In this document: piece by piece, positions 9,013 to 16,119 of the stretch | Layout: each line of letters begins with the position of its first letter | Position numbering within the stretch: the stretch's first letter is position 1 | Origin: Chthonomonas calidirosea | Lineage (GTDB): Bacteria; Armatimonadota; Chthonomonadetes; Chthonomonadales; CAJBBX01 | Assembly (NCBI GenBank): GCA_020722705.1 | Contig: DYKI01000006.1 | Span: 31,867-83,224 of the forward strand | DNA: 51,358 nt | Direction: 5' to 3' | Program-made: the position numbers and the translations under genes | Notes under the pieces: model-generated | Databases searched by the model: none | What the model saw: the letters and a program-made list of their open reading frames with translations, nothing else | Told to the model about the DNA's origin: nothing

Positions 9013-10014
9013 GTGTGTGAACTGCGAGGACCGATGATCCGTTCGGCTTCCGGCGCGGTGGTGACTCCGAATGCGGCGGGTGACTCCGATCCGGGGCTCG
9101 ACAGGCTTCGCCCCGAGCGGACGGGGCTCTCGATGGCGCTTATCGTCGCAAAGGCTGGGCATCGGATGGAGGGGGTTCGATCAAGTGTCGGTGCGGCGTT
9201 TGGAGGCACTGACGTTGAGGAAACATGCGAACTGCCCATCGCCCTCCGCATGGCGGCCGAACGACCGGCAGCGCTTGTCGTGCTCGCGATGGAGTCGCTA
9301 GGCGCCGATCCGGAGGACGGCGTTGCCGCCATGGCTGCCGCCGCCCCCGATGCGGCTATCGTCGTCGTCGGCGACATGAAGCCAATCCAGGAGGAGGCCA
9401 TCCTGTTCGCCGGTGCCCAGGACGTGATATCGGAGTCCGAATGGGCCCGAAGCGGTGTGACCTCGATGGCCTCGGCGCTCAGAAAGGCCGTGCTTCGTCA
9501 GGAAGCGGTAAGCGAGCTGCGTCGTGACAGCTTGCGCGATCCCCTGACGGGGCTTTTCAACAGGCGTGGGCTGGCGAAGGCGTCCGATGCGCTGGTCGGC
9601 CTGGCTGACAGATCCGGTGCGTCGTTGCTGATGCTGTTGTGGGATGTGGACGGCATGAAGGCCATCAATGACATGCATGGCCACTCCGTCGGAGACCACA
9701 CGCTCCAGCGGGTGGCGAGCGCCATCAGGAAGGCGTTGCGGGCGTCGGATGTGGTGGGACGGATCGGTGGAGACGAGTTCTCCGCAGTCGCCTATGGGGC
9801 TCGACTTGACGATGGGGAGTGCATCCACGCTAGAGTCACGGGCGCACTGGACGGACCGTGCGAGGGTGCAGCGCCGGTCATCTCGGTCTCCGGCGGATGG
9901 GCCGAGCTTGATGCGCGCGCGGCGCAGCCATTGGCAGAGGCCATGGAGCGGGCAGACTCCATGCTCTACAGCCGGAAACGGAAGGACACATCAGACTGCG
10001 AGCGCCGCGTCTGA
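9013..10014 (+). CDS. Pseudo-receiver GGDEF diguanylate cyclase
   Basis: A 333-aa protein predicted to make cyclic di-GMP. The C-terminal half is an intact GGDEF domain: DPLTGLFNRRG at 176-186, DVDGMKAIND at 211-220 and GGDEF at 252-256. An RASD at 243-246 matches the inhibitory RxxD I-site. Residues 41-165 follow the alternating strand/helix pattern of a receiver, but the expected phosphoacceptor strand reads VVLAMES with no Asp, so it is probably a non-phosphorylated pseudo-receiver. GTG 9013 gives the longest form; ATG 9034, with gagga four bases upstream, is an alternative. It starts 5 nt after the STAS stop, so it is co-transcribed with that gene. Confidence 0.9.
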   Translation: MCELRGPMIRSASGAVVTPNAAGDSDPGLDRLRPERTGLSMALIVAKAGHRMEGVRSSVGAAFGGTDVEETCELPIALRMAAERPAALVVLAMESLGADPEDGVAAMAAAAPDAAIVVVGDMKPIQEEAILFAGAQDVISESEWARSGVTSMASALRKAVLRQEAVSELRRDSLRDPLTGLFNRRGLAKASDALVGLADRSGASLLMLLWDVDGMKAINDMHGHSVGDHTLQRVASAIRKALRASDVVGRIGGDEFSAVAYGARLDDGECIHARVTGALDGPCEGAAPVISVSGGWAELDARAAQPLAEAMERADSMLYSRKRKDTSDCERRV

Positions 10015-10130
10015 GCCCGGCGCGTTGCAGCCACGTATCCGATAGGTTTACCGATAGAATCGGGACAGGTCGCCGTCAACCGCCGCTGAGCTGACGCTGA
10101 TGCGCGGCAGCGGACAACGAGATATCGCAC

Positions 10131-11441
10131 ATGGAAAGGAAGCAACAGCATCAAATGGGAACGACCAACAATGCGGGGCAAGGAGGCCGGTTGGCGATCC
10201 TTGTCGGAGGGGGCCCGGCACCGGGCATCAACGGGGTCATCTCCGGAGCGACGTTCGAAGCGCTCCGCCATGGCCTGGAGGTGATCGGCATATACGACGG
10301 GTTCAAGTCGCTGGCGGCGGGTGACGCGACGAACACGTGCACGCTGACAGCCGACGATGCCGATGAGTGCCGACTCAAGGGTGGCTCGATCCTCAGGACA
10401 TCGCGCGAGAAGCCTGCGGATGATCCGGCCAAGATGGCCAGGGTAGTGGACACCCTCACGAAGCTGGGCGTCGGGTACCTCGTCACCATCGGCGGCGATG
10501 ACACGGCCTACAGCGCGTTCAAGACCGCCGAAACGTCACGAGGGGCCATTCAGGTTGCCCATGTCCCCAAGACCATTGACAATGACTTGCCCTTACCCGA
10601 TCAAGCGCCTACCTTCGGTTACAACACCGCCCGCAGCGTCGGAGGCGAACTGATCCGGAACCTCATGGAGGACGCAAGGACGACCGGACGATGGTTTGTG
10701 GTGTCCGCCATGGGGCGAAGCGCCGGCCATCTGGCGCTCGGAATGGCCCGATCGGGCGGCGCGACGCTGACGGTCATTCCCGAGCAGTTTGAGGACGGCA
10801 AGGCTGACCTGGATCTGGTGCTGAGCATCATTGAGGGCTCTATGCTCAAGTCCGCTGCTCTCGGGCGAAACTACGGGGTGGCTGTGATGGCTGAGGGTGT
10901 CGGCGAGTTCCTGGCGGCCGAACTGCAATCGCGCCCGTACGTCGAGATCACCTACGACAAGTCGGGCAACCTGAGGTTGGCCGAAGTGCCCCTGGCGCTG
11001 ATCCTGAAGAAAGAACTGCAGGCGCGCAACAAGGCCCGCGATCGGAAGGTAACGATTGTGGACATTGCCATCGGCTACGAGCTTCGATGCGCGCCTCCGA
11101 TTCCGTTCGACGCCGAGTACGTCCAGCAGCTCGGGTGGGGCGCCGTGCAGTATGTCCTGGGTCTCAGACGGAACAGCAAGCCGGGCGGAGCCCTGATCTC
11201 GCTTCGCGCCGGTTCCATCGAACCGATTCCGTTCAGTGAAATCCTCGATGCCAGAACCGGCAAGACGGCGATCCGACGCGTGGACATCAAATCCGACACC
11301 TATGCGGCGGCGCGCGCGGGCATGGTGCTGTTGGAAGCGAAGGACCTTGCAGATGCCGATCTGGTTGGGCGCATGGCGGCCCAGGCCAAGCTGTCGCCCG
11401 AGGACTTCGTGAAAGCCTACTCACGGGCAGCGGCTGCCTGA
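10131..11441 (+). CDS. pfp: 6-phosphofructokinase, PPi-dependent type
   Basis: A 436-aa phosphofructokinase that interconverts fructose 6-phosphate and fructose 1,6-bisphosphate. GGGPAPGIN at 26-34 and PKTIDND at 146-152 are family signatures. At the phosphoryl-donor site it reads GGDD (121-124), where the second Asp replaces the Gly of ATP enzymes; in this superfamily that marks use of pyrophosphate. The reaction would then be reversible and serve both glycolysis and gluconeogenesis. A later start at ATG 10155 is possible. It lies 116 nt after the diguanylate cyclase and ends at a strong hairpin. Confidence 0.93.
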   Translation: MERKQQHQMGTTNNAGQGGRLAILVGGGPAPGINGVISGATFEALRHGLEVIGIYDGFKSLAAGDATNTCTLTADDADECRLKGGSILRTSREKPADDPAKMARVVDTLTKLGVGYLVTIGGDDTAYSAFKTAETSRGAIQVAHVPKTIDNDLPLPDQAPTFGYNTARSVGGELIRNLMEDARTTGRWFVVSAMGRSAGHLALGMARSGGATLTVIPEQFEDGKADLDLVLSIIEGSMLKSAALGRNYGVAVMAEGVGEFLAAELQSRPYVEITYDKSGNLRLAEVPLALILKKELQARNKARDRKVTIVDIAIGYELRCAPPIPFDAEYVQQLGWGAVQYVLGLRRNSKPGGALISLRAGSIEPIPFSEILDARTGKTAIRRVDIKSDTYAAARAGMVLLEAKDLADADLVGRMAAQAKLSPEDFVKAYSRAAAA

Positions 11442-11448
11442 CATTGCG

Positions 11449-11501
11449 GGCCATCGGCGCGGCGGCTGGACCAACGTTGAGGTCCAATCGCCGCGCCGGC
11501 C
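11449..11501. terminator. Bidirectional hairpin terminator between convergent operons
   Basis: Between the pfp stop and the convergent ftcD stop. The outer stem pairs 11455-11464 (cggcgcggcg) with 11489-11498 (cgccgcgccg), 10 bp. An inner stem pairs 11467-11472 (tggacc) with 11481-11486 (ggtcca) around an 8-nt loop, and ggcc at 11449-11452 can pair with 11498-11501. There is no T-run on either strand, so it may act as a roadblock or mRNA-end hairpin rather than a classical intrinsic terminator. Confidence 0.7.
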
Positions 11502-11506
11502 GCAAC

Positions 11507-12430
11507 TCACTGGTCGCCGACTATCCAGTTCTCGACGATCTGCTCAGGCCGGAGCGACGTTAGCTGCATCCTCTCAAGGTCAGCTCCCATGAGCGATCCG
11601 GCGGGAATCAGCCCGATGACCTCCGCCTCGCCCGCCCGGGCGCCGAGTCGGCAGGCCTCTTGGGCGACGAAATCGTAGACGGTCGCCAGCGGTGTCTCCT
11701 CCGGGCGTGTCAGATTCATGGAGACCTGGGCTTGCCCCTGCGTCGGAAGATACAGTCCCAGCGCTCGAACGCCCCGCAGCTTCGGATTGTTGGTGCGCAC
11801 CGATCGGATGACGGCGGCGATAGATCGAGCATCCTCAAGGGTGCCCTGCTCCAGCATCACGTTGAACGCGACAAGGGGACCTCGGGCGCCGACCACTGAT
11901 ACCCCGGCCCCGGGGAGGAGGTGATCCGGCACGATGTCGGGCGGCAGCGCTTCCGGGTCCGGCCAGCGGCGCGCGAGGCGACGTATCTCCGGCAGCGCGG
12001 CGGGGCGGGCCGGCAGCGCGGCGGCTTCGTAGAAGTAGACGGGGATTCCCAGACGCTGCGCGAACTCACGACCAACGTCACGGGCGAGGTCAACGCACTG
12101 CGGCATCGTGGCGTTTCGAATAGGCGTGAACGGAACGACATCCACCACTCCCAGACGCGGATGCACACCCGAATGCGTGCGCAAGTCGAGGAGCTGCGTG
12201 GCCCTCTCGGCGGCAGCCGGCACGGCCTTTCGGAGCGCATCGGGTTGGCCAAGCCATGTGATGACCGATCGGTTGTGGTCACAATCGGCGGATACATCGG
12301 CTGCGACAGCGCCGCCGATGATCCGCTCGCCCACGATCTGTTCGATGATATCGCCGCGTCTGCCCTCGCTGAAGTTGGCGGCACACTGAACGATTGCGGC
12401 ATCTGGAGCGAACCTGAACGGATTGTTCAC
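11507..12430 (-). CDS. ftcD: Glutamate formiminotransferase
   Basis: A 307-aa enzyme matching the formiminotransferase part of FtcD, which moves the formimino group of N-formimino-glutamate to tetrahydrofolate in histidine breakdown. Seen are NFSEGRR near the start, DHNRSVIT, THSGVHPRLGVVDVVPF and GQAQVSMNL. There is no cyclodeaminase domain, so it is the single-function form. Its ATG is 2 nt after the scpB stop, as last gene of a five-gene operon. No other histidine-degradation gene is in the window, so a folate one-carbon role separate from histidine use is possible. Confidence 0.92.
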   Translation of the reverse strand: MNNPFRFAPDAAIVQCAANFSEGRRGDIIEQIVGERIIGGAVAADVSADCDHNRSVITWLGQPDALRKAVPAAAERATQLLDLRTHSGVHPRLGVVDVVPFTPIRNATMPQCVDLARDVGREFAQRLGIPVYFYEAAALPARPAALPEIRRLARRWPDPEALPPDIVPDHLLPGAGVSVVGARGPLVAFNVMLEQGTLEDARSIAAVIRSVRTNNPKLRGVRALGLYLPTQGQAQVSMNLTRPEETPLATVYDFVAQEACRLGARAGEAEVIGLIPAGSLMGADLERMQLTSLRPEQIVENWIVGDQ

Positions 12431-12432
12431 TG

Positions 12433-12981
12433 CTAAACCTCGATGATCTCTGCCGGCTCGGATGGAGTCTCATCGAGCGGCGGCAGTTCGGACAGATCGG
12501 CGAGAGCGAAGTAGTGCAGGAAACTCTGCGTCGTGGCGTACAGGATCGGGCGTCCCACTGTGGGTTTGCGGCCTGCCTCGGCGACGAGATTGCGTTCGAC
12601 CAGGGTGCGCAGGACGCTCGTGCACCCCACCCCACGCACCGCCTCGATTTCGGCCTGCGTCACGGGCTGCCGATAGGCAATCACGGCCAGAGTCTCGAGC
12701 GCCGCGCGCGACAGCTTTCCGGGCTCTCGCGTCATCAGTCGGCCCACGGCCTCTCGATATGCCGGGCGTGTCGCCAACTGGAACCCGCCTGCGAGGGCAA
12801 CGACCATGAGGCCGCTGTGGGACGCATCGAGGCGCGCGGCAAGGAGGTCCACCGCTTCCTGCGCTTCAGTTTCGGTACATTGAAGGGCGCGCGCGAGGCC
12901 GCCGATGGTCACCGGCTCCGCCGAGACGAACAGAATGGCTTCGGCAGCGGCCGTACGGTTCAGGCAGCCGTCGTTTTGCAT
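12433..12981 (-). CDS. scpB: Segregation and condensation protein B
   Basis: A 182-aa kleisin-associated winged-helix protein, the ScpB subunit of the SMC-ScpAB complex that organises and segregates chromosomes. The pattern AEAILFVSAEPVTIGGLARAL at the start, LATRPAYREAVGRL, LSRAALETLAVIAYRQPVT and the GRPILYATT segment are family hallmarks. Its start lies 22 nt inside the end of scpA, so the two subunits are translationally coupled, as is common. The smc gene is not in the window. Confidence 0.95.
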   Translation of the reverse strand: MQNDGCLNRTAAAEAILFVSAEPVTIGGLARALQCTETEAQEAVDLLAARLDASHSGLMVVALAGGFQLATRPAYREAVGRLMTREPGKLSRAALETLAVIAYRQPVTQAEIEAVRGVGCTSVLRTLVERNLVAEAGRKPTVGRPILYATTQSFLHYFALADLSELPPLDETPSEPAEIIEV

Positions 12982-13721
12982 TCGGCGTCTCCGGCCGTGG
13001 CTGCGCGAAGCCTGAAGTTCGCCATGGGCCTGCGCTGGGTGACGGAGATGCTGCCCTGTCGGAGCAGTTCAAGCATCCCCAGGAATGTCAGCACAACTTC
13101 AGCAAGGGCAACGGGCGGCTCAAACAGGTCGGTGAAGCGGATGCCTTCCGGGCAGGCCCGCACTCGCCGGAGAATGGTAACCATCGCCATCCTCAGGCTG
13201 ACACGCCGCCTGGGGACGATTGCCGACACAGGGCTTTCCTCGATTCCGACATCCCGCATGAGCTGTCTGATGGCTGCGACAAGATCGGGGCCTCGAAGCG
13301 ACCCTGGTGCGGTCGGAAGCATGTAGTCGTCCGGGTTCTCGAATGCGCCCCTGAAGTACAGGCTGCTCCGGTAGGCCTCCCATTCCCGGAGGGCGTCCAC
13401 GACGCCCTCATACCGGCGGTACTCGATCAGCCGTCGCACGAGATCGGCACGCGGGTCCTCCTCTTCCGCTTCCTGTCCGGCAGGTTGGGGCAGCAGCATG
13501 CGCGACTTCAGCTCGAGCAGGGTTGCCGCCATGACCAGGTATTCGCCCGCAACAGCGAGATCGCGCGCCTGCCATTCGGCGAGGCGTTCGAGATACTGCT
13601 GTGTGATCAACGCAATGGGAATGTCGTAGATGTCAACGCGGTTCTCGCGAATCAGGTGCAGCAAGAGGTCGAGTGGACCCTCGAAGGTCGGCAGGACAAA
13701 GCGCGGTGCGGGCTGTGTCAA
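12960..13721 (-). CDS. scpA: Segregation and condensation protein A
   Basis: A 253-aa kleisin subunit of SMC-ScpAB. The N-terminal FEGPLDLLLHLI binds the SMC head; helices follow through LVMAATLLELKSRMLL, and the C-terminal winged helix ends near FLGMLELLRQGSISVTQ. The open frame runs much further upstream, but the TTG at 13721 is the likely start. It overlaps the phosphatase stop (TTGA), has ggagg about 6 nt before it, and places FEGPLDLLLHLI where ScpA proteins begin. Overlaps scpB by 22 nt. Confidence 0.94.
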   Translation of the reverse strand: MTQPAPRFVLPTFEGPLDLLLHLIRENRVDIYDIPIALITQQYLERLAEWQARDLAVAGEYLVMAATLLELKSRMLLPQPAGQEAEEEDPRADLVRRLIEYRRYEGVVDALREWEAYRSSLYFRGAFENPDDYMLPTAPGSLRGPDLVAAIRQLMRDVGIEESPVSAIVPRRRVSLRMAMVTILRRVRACPEGIRFTDLFEPPVALAEVVLTFLGMLELLRQGSISVTQRRPMANFRLRAATAGDAECKTTAA

Positions 13722-14425
13722 GCCTTGCCTCCATTGGCGAGATGGTCCAGGTGGTGGGTGCAGTTCAGCATGACGATGCTGGAGCGCGAAGGCGCATAAT
13801 CCACGACACTGACGGATGCGTTGCCGAGCCGGAAAGCGAACATGCAGCGAATCGGCGCTCGGATCGCTTCGCAGAAGATGGCTCTCAGGCTTCCGCCATG
13901 ACCCACGACCACCACACATCCGGTGGCATGCTGCCGGGCGACGGTAGCCCTTGCAGCCGCAATCCGACGTGCCACAGCCTCGACAGATTCCGAGCCGGGT
14001 GGGCGGTAGATGGAAGGGTCGCAACGGTACCTGTCGAGTGCATCGCCATCTCCTCGCGCTCGGATCTCGTCGTCGGTCATGCCCTCCCATTCGCCGAGCA
14101 TGGTCTCTCTGAGATCGGGCAACTGCTGTATGTCAAGCCCATGGCGATTCGCAATCGCGCGCCCGGTGTCGGCTGCGCGGGCAAGATCGCTTGTGTAGAC
14201 GGCATCAACTCTCTCCGATGCGAGCCGATCGGCGACAGCTTCCGCCTGCAGTCGTCCCAGCGCTGACAGCGGTACGTCCGTGTGGCCCTGCATTCGGCCA
14301 AGCGTATTCCAGTCTGTGACGCCATGCCGAACCAGAACCAGACGCAGCGTGTCGTCCTGCAGAGGAGTCAGCATGATCGTGCGTGTCGTCCCATCGGTGG
14401 CATTCGTCCTGTCCGCTCTAGACAT
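13718..14425 (-). CDS. Histidine phosphatase family protein (phosphoglycerate-mutase-like)
   Basis: A 235-aa branch 1 histidine phosphatase. The RHG motif (Arg33-His34-Gly35 in LVRHGVTDWN) carries the phospho-accepting His. Arg83 (SDLARA), the proton-donor Glu107 (DLRETMLG) and the second His176 (VVVGHGG) complete the active site. Members include CobC-like alpha-ribazole phosphatase, mutases and general phosphatases; the substrate is not readable here. ATG 14425 overlaps the end of the upstream kinase gene by 8 nt; a shorter start at 14374 is possible. It sits between a Clp1-like kinase and scpA. Confidence 0.9.
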   Translation of the reverse strand: MSRADRTNATDGTTRTIMLTPLQDDTLRLVLVRHGVTDWNTLGRMQGHTDVPLSALGRLQAEAVADRLASERVDAVYTSDLARAADTGRAIANRHGLDIQQLPDLRETMLGEWEGMTDDEIRARGDGDALDRYRCDPSIYRPPGSESVEAVARRIAAARATVARQHATGCVVVVGHGGSLRAIFCEAIRAPIRCMFAFRLGNASVSVVDYAPSRSSIVMLNCTHHLDHLANGGKA

Positions 14426-15539
14426 CGCCGGGCCGCAGCGAAGCAAGCACGCGTCCCTGCGCATCAACGCGTGTCAGGCCGAACCGCACCTCACGGACCA
14501 GGGCGTACGAGAGGGTGGGCGTGGCGATCCTCAGTATCCGGCCGGCATAGTCGAGTTCCGCCAGTCGGCCCAGACTCAGCATATCACCCGCGGCATCGTT
14601 CAGGCCCACAAGCAGGTCACCGAGGTTGGCCTCCAATGTGAGGGAGGAGTAAACCGCCCCGTAGAGCTCGCGGCAGGCCATATCTGCCAGTTCAGGTCGA
14701 GGAGGCGACGCTACGATGGCCCCGAGGTGACCCGGCCGCGTCTCCGCATACCGGACCGATGTGCGAAGCGCTCGAGACAACTGAGCGCATGCTGTTGCCG
14801 AGAGGGCTGCGCCGGAACCTATCCACGTCCCTTGCATCCGCACGGATTCCAGCGGAAACTCCCTGATGATCGAGTTCTCGATGGCTTTGAGGAAGCGATA
14901 TTCGCGTCGTTGCGCACGCATCGTCGGGGGCTTCAGCGCAATGCACGCCGGTACGGGGAGCGTGTGCGTGTGTTGAGGGGCCGTGTCGTTCCCGGCAGCA
15001 GTCGGGCCGGGAGTTCGGTGGACTTCGCGTTCCGCCTCCGGCCCAGGGGCCTGCCTGACAGCGCGCCGGGAGAGCCTGACAACATGCTCCGGGCGAAGCG
15101 CCACTGCCTTTGCCGACTTCAGACGTTGGGCCGCAGGGCCCTGCACATACCCGGTCGTGTCGCACAGCACAAGGTCAACGTCCATCGAGCGGGCGGCATA
15201 TGCAGTTCGGCAGAAAGCCGCCAGGTGCTCGATGGCTGCGTACCTGGGGGAGATCGTGCCCACGAAAGCCGAGCGGACCGGCGGCAGATCCGACATCCGC
15301 GCGAATGGGGCCTCCGGAACGGCCATGCTCACGCAGGCGGGAGGCCCGATCTCCGATTGGCCGATGTCGCCATCCACGATGGCAACGCGCCGACCTGCCT
15401 CGATGGCGGCGTTCGCTGCCCGGCAACAGAAGGTCGTCTTGCCGGTGTCGGGCGCTCCGATCAACAGTACGACTCCTCCGCCGGCGACGATATGGCGTAT
15501 GGCGTCGTCCCAGACCTCGATGCCAGGCTCGGAGTCCAT
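14418..15539 (-). CDS. Clp1/Grc3-type polynucleotide 5'-kinase-like P-loop protein
   Basis: A 373-aa P-loop ATPase resembling the CLP1_P family, whose members phosphorylate RNA or DNA 5'-hydroxyl ends. The Walker A GAPDTGKTT is at 28-36 and the family-typical D-G-D-x-G-Q element (VDGDIGQSE) at 55-63; VLCDTTGYVQGPAA matches the next conserved block. The middle (about 155-205) is Pro/Arg-rich and aligns poorly. The C-terminal half (GTWIGSGAAL onward) looks like the beta-rich domain found after the kinase in archaeal and bacterial members. Good ribosome site (gggagggga). First gene of the operon with the histidine phosphatase, scpA, scpB and ftcD. Function is inferred from motifs only. Confidence 0.75.
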   Translation of the reverse strand: MDSEPGIEVWDDAIRHIVAGGGVVLLIGAPDTGKTTFCCRAANAAIEAGRRVAIVDGDIGQSEIGPPACVSMAVPEAPFARMSDLPPVRSAFVGTISPRYAAIEHLAAFCRTAYAARSMDVDLVLCDTTGYVQGPAAQRLKSAKAVALRPEHVVRLSRRAVRQAPGPEAEREVHRTPGPTAAGNDTAPQHTHTLPVPACIALKPPTMRAQRREYRFLKAIENSIIREFPLESVRMQGTWIGSGAALSATACAQLSRALRTSVRYAETRPGHLGAIVASPPRPELADMACRELYGAVYSSLTLEANLGDLLVGLNDAAGDMLSLGRLAELDYAGRILRIATPTLSYALVREVRFGLTRVDAQGRVLASLRPGDV

Positions 15540-15612
15540 TCCCCTCCCTCAGTTGACGCAGATGATCTGCGCCGGTACCATAGTGTCACCGCCTTGGTTC
15601 GATCAGTTCCGT

Positions 15613-16119
15613 ATGGCACCTTCTTCTCGCATTGCTTTGGTCGTCGCCACCCTGATGATGGCTTTCGGCGCAGTGATGTACCTGCGCTCACAGGATACCC
15701 GTGCCTCGGCGCTTACGCCATCGCTTGTGGATCGGCTTCTGCGCACAGCCGCCGGCGGAGTGGAGGTCCGATCGCCTTCGAAGGCGCTCAGTGTCACTAC
15801 AGAGGATGCGAGCCTCTTCGGTTACCGGCGGGAGCAGATCGCGCGGATGATGGCACGCTCGTCCCGCGACGCGATGCCGGGCCGGCTTGCGATCACCTGG
15901 CGCAACCTTCAAGTGTCCGATCGCGGCAATGTCGGCAATGTGGACTTCGATGTGACCGTACAGGAGCGCGTCGGCAACACGGATGCCGTGTATGTGCAGG
16001 CGCACATCACGCTTGAGTTGGTCAAGGTGCGGCGCTCGGCGTGGCTTGGCCTCCGGACCTATGAGGAATGGCTTGTGCGTCGTGCGCAGTCTTCGAGCGA
16101 TCTGATGCTCGATGACTGA
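15613..16119 (+). CDS. Hypothetical exported or membrane-anchored protein
   Basis: A 168-aa protein I do not recognise. It begins with a hydrophobic segment (IALVVATLMMAFGAVMYL, about 7-24) after a short basic start, so it is probably anchored with the rest outside. The body alternates hydrophobic and polar residues (LAITWRNLQV, NVDFDVTVQERV, VYVQAHITLELVKV) as in a beta-sheet domain. Its stop lies 8 nt inside the start of the PHP phosphatase gene, good evidence that it is a real gene. ATG 15613 was chosen because it begins just before the hydrophobic segment. Divergent from the Clp1-like operon. Confidence 0.7.
   Translation: MAPSSRIALVVATLMMAFGAVMYLRSQDTRASALTPSLVDRLLRTAAGGVEVRSPSKALSVTTEDASLFGYRREQIARMMARSSRDAMPGRLAITWRNLQVSDRGNVGNVDFDVTVQERVGNTDAVYVQAHITLELVKVRRSAWLGLRTYEEWLVRRAQSSSDLMLDD

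Noticed and set aside
14280-15612. Long plus-strand frames opposite the Clp1-like gene, including an N-terminal extension of the 15613 gene
   Set aside because: The translation before 15613 is Arg/Pro-rich shadow sequence; the gene is taken to start at the ATG before the hydrophobic segment.
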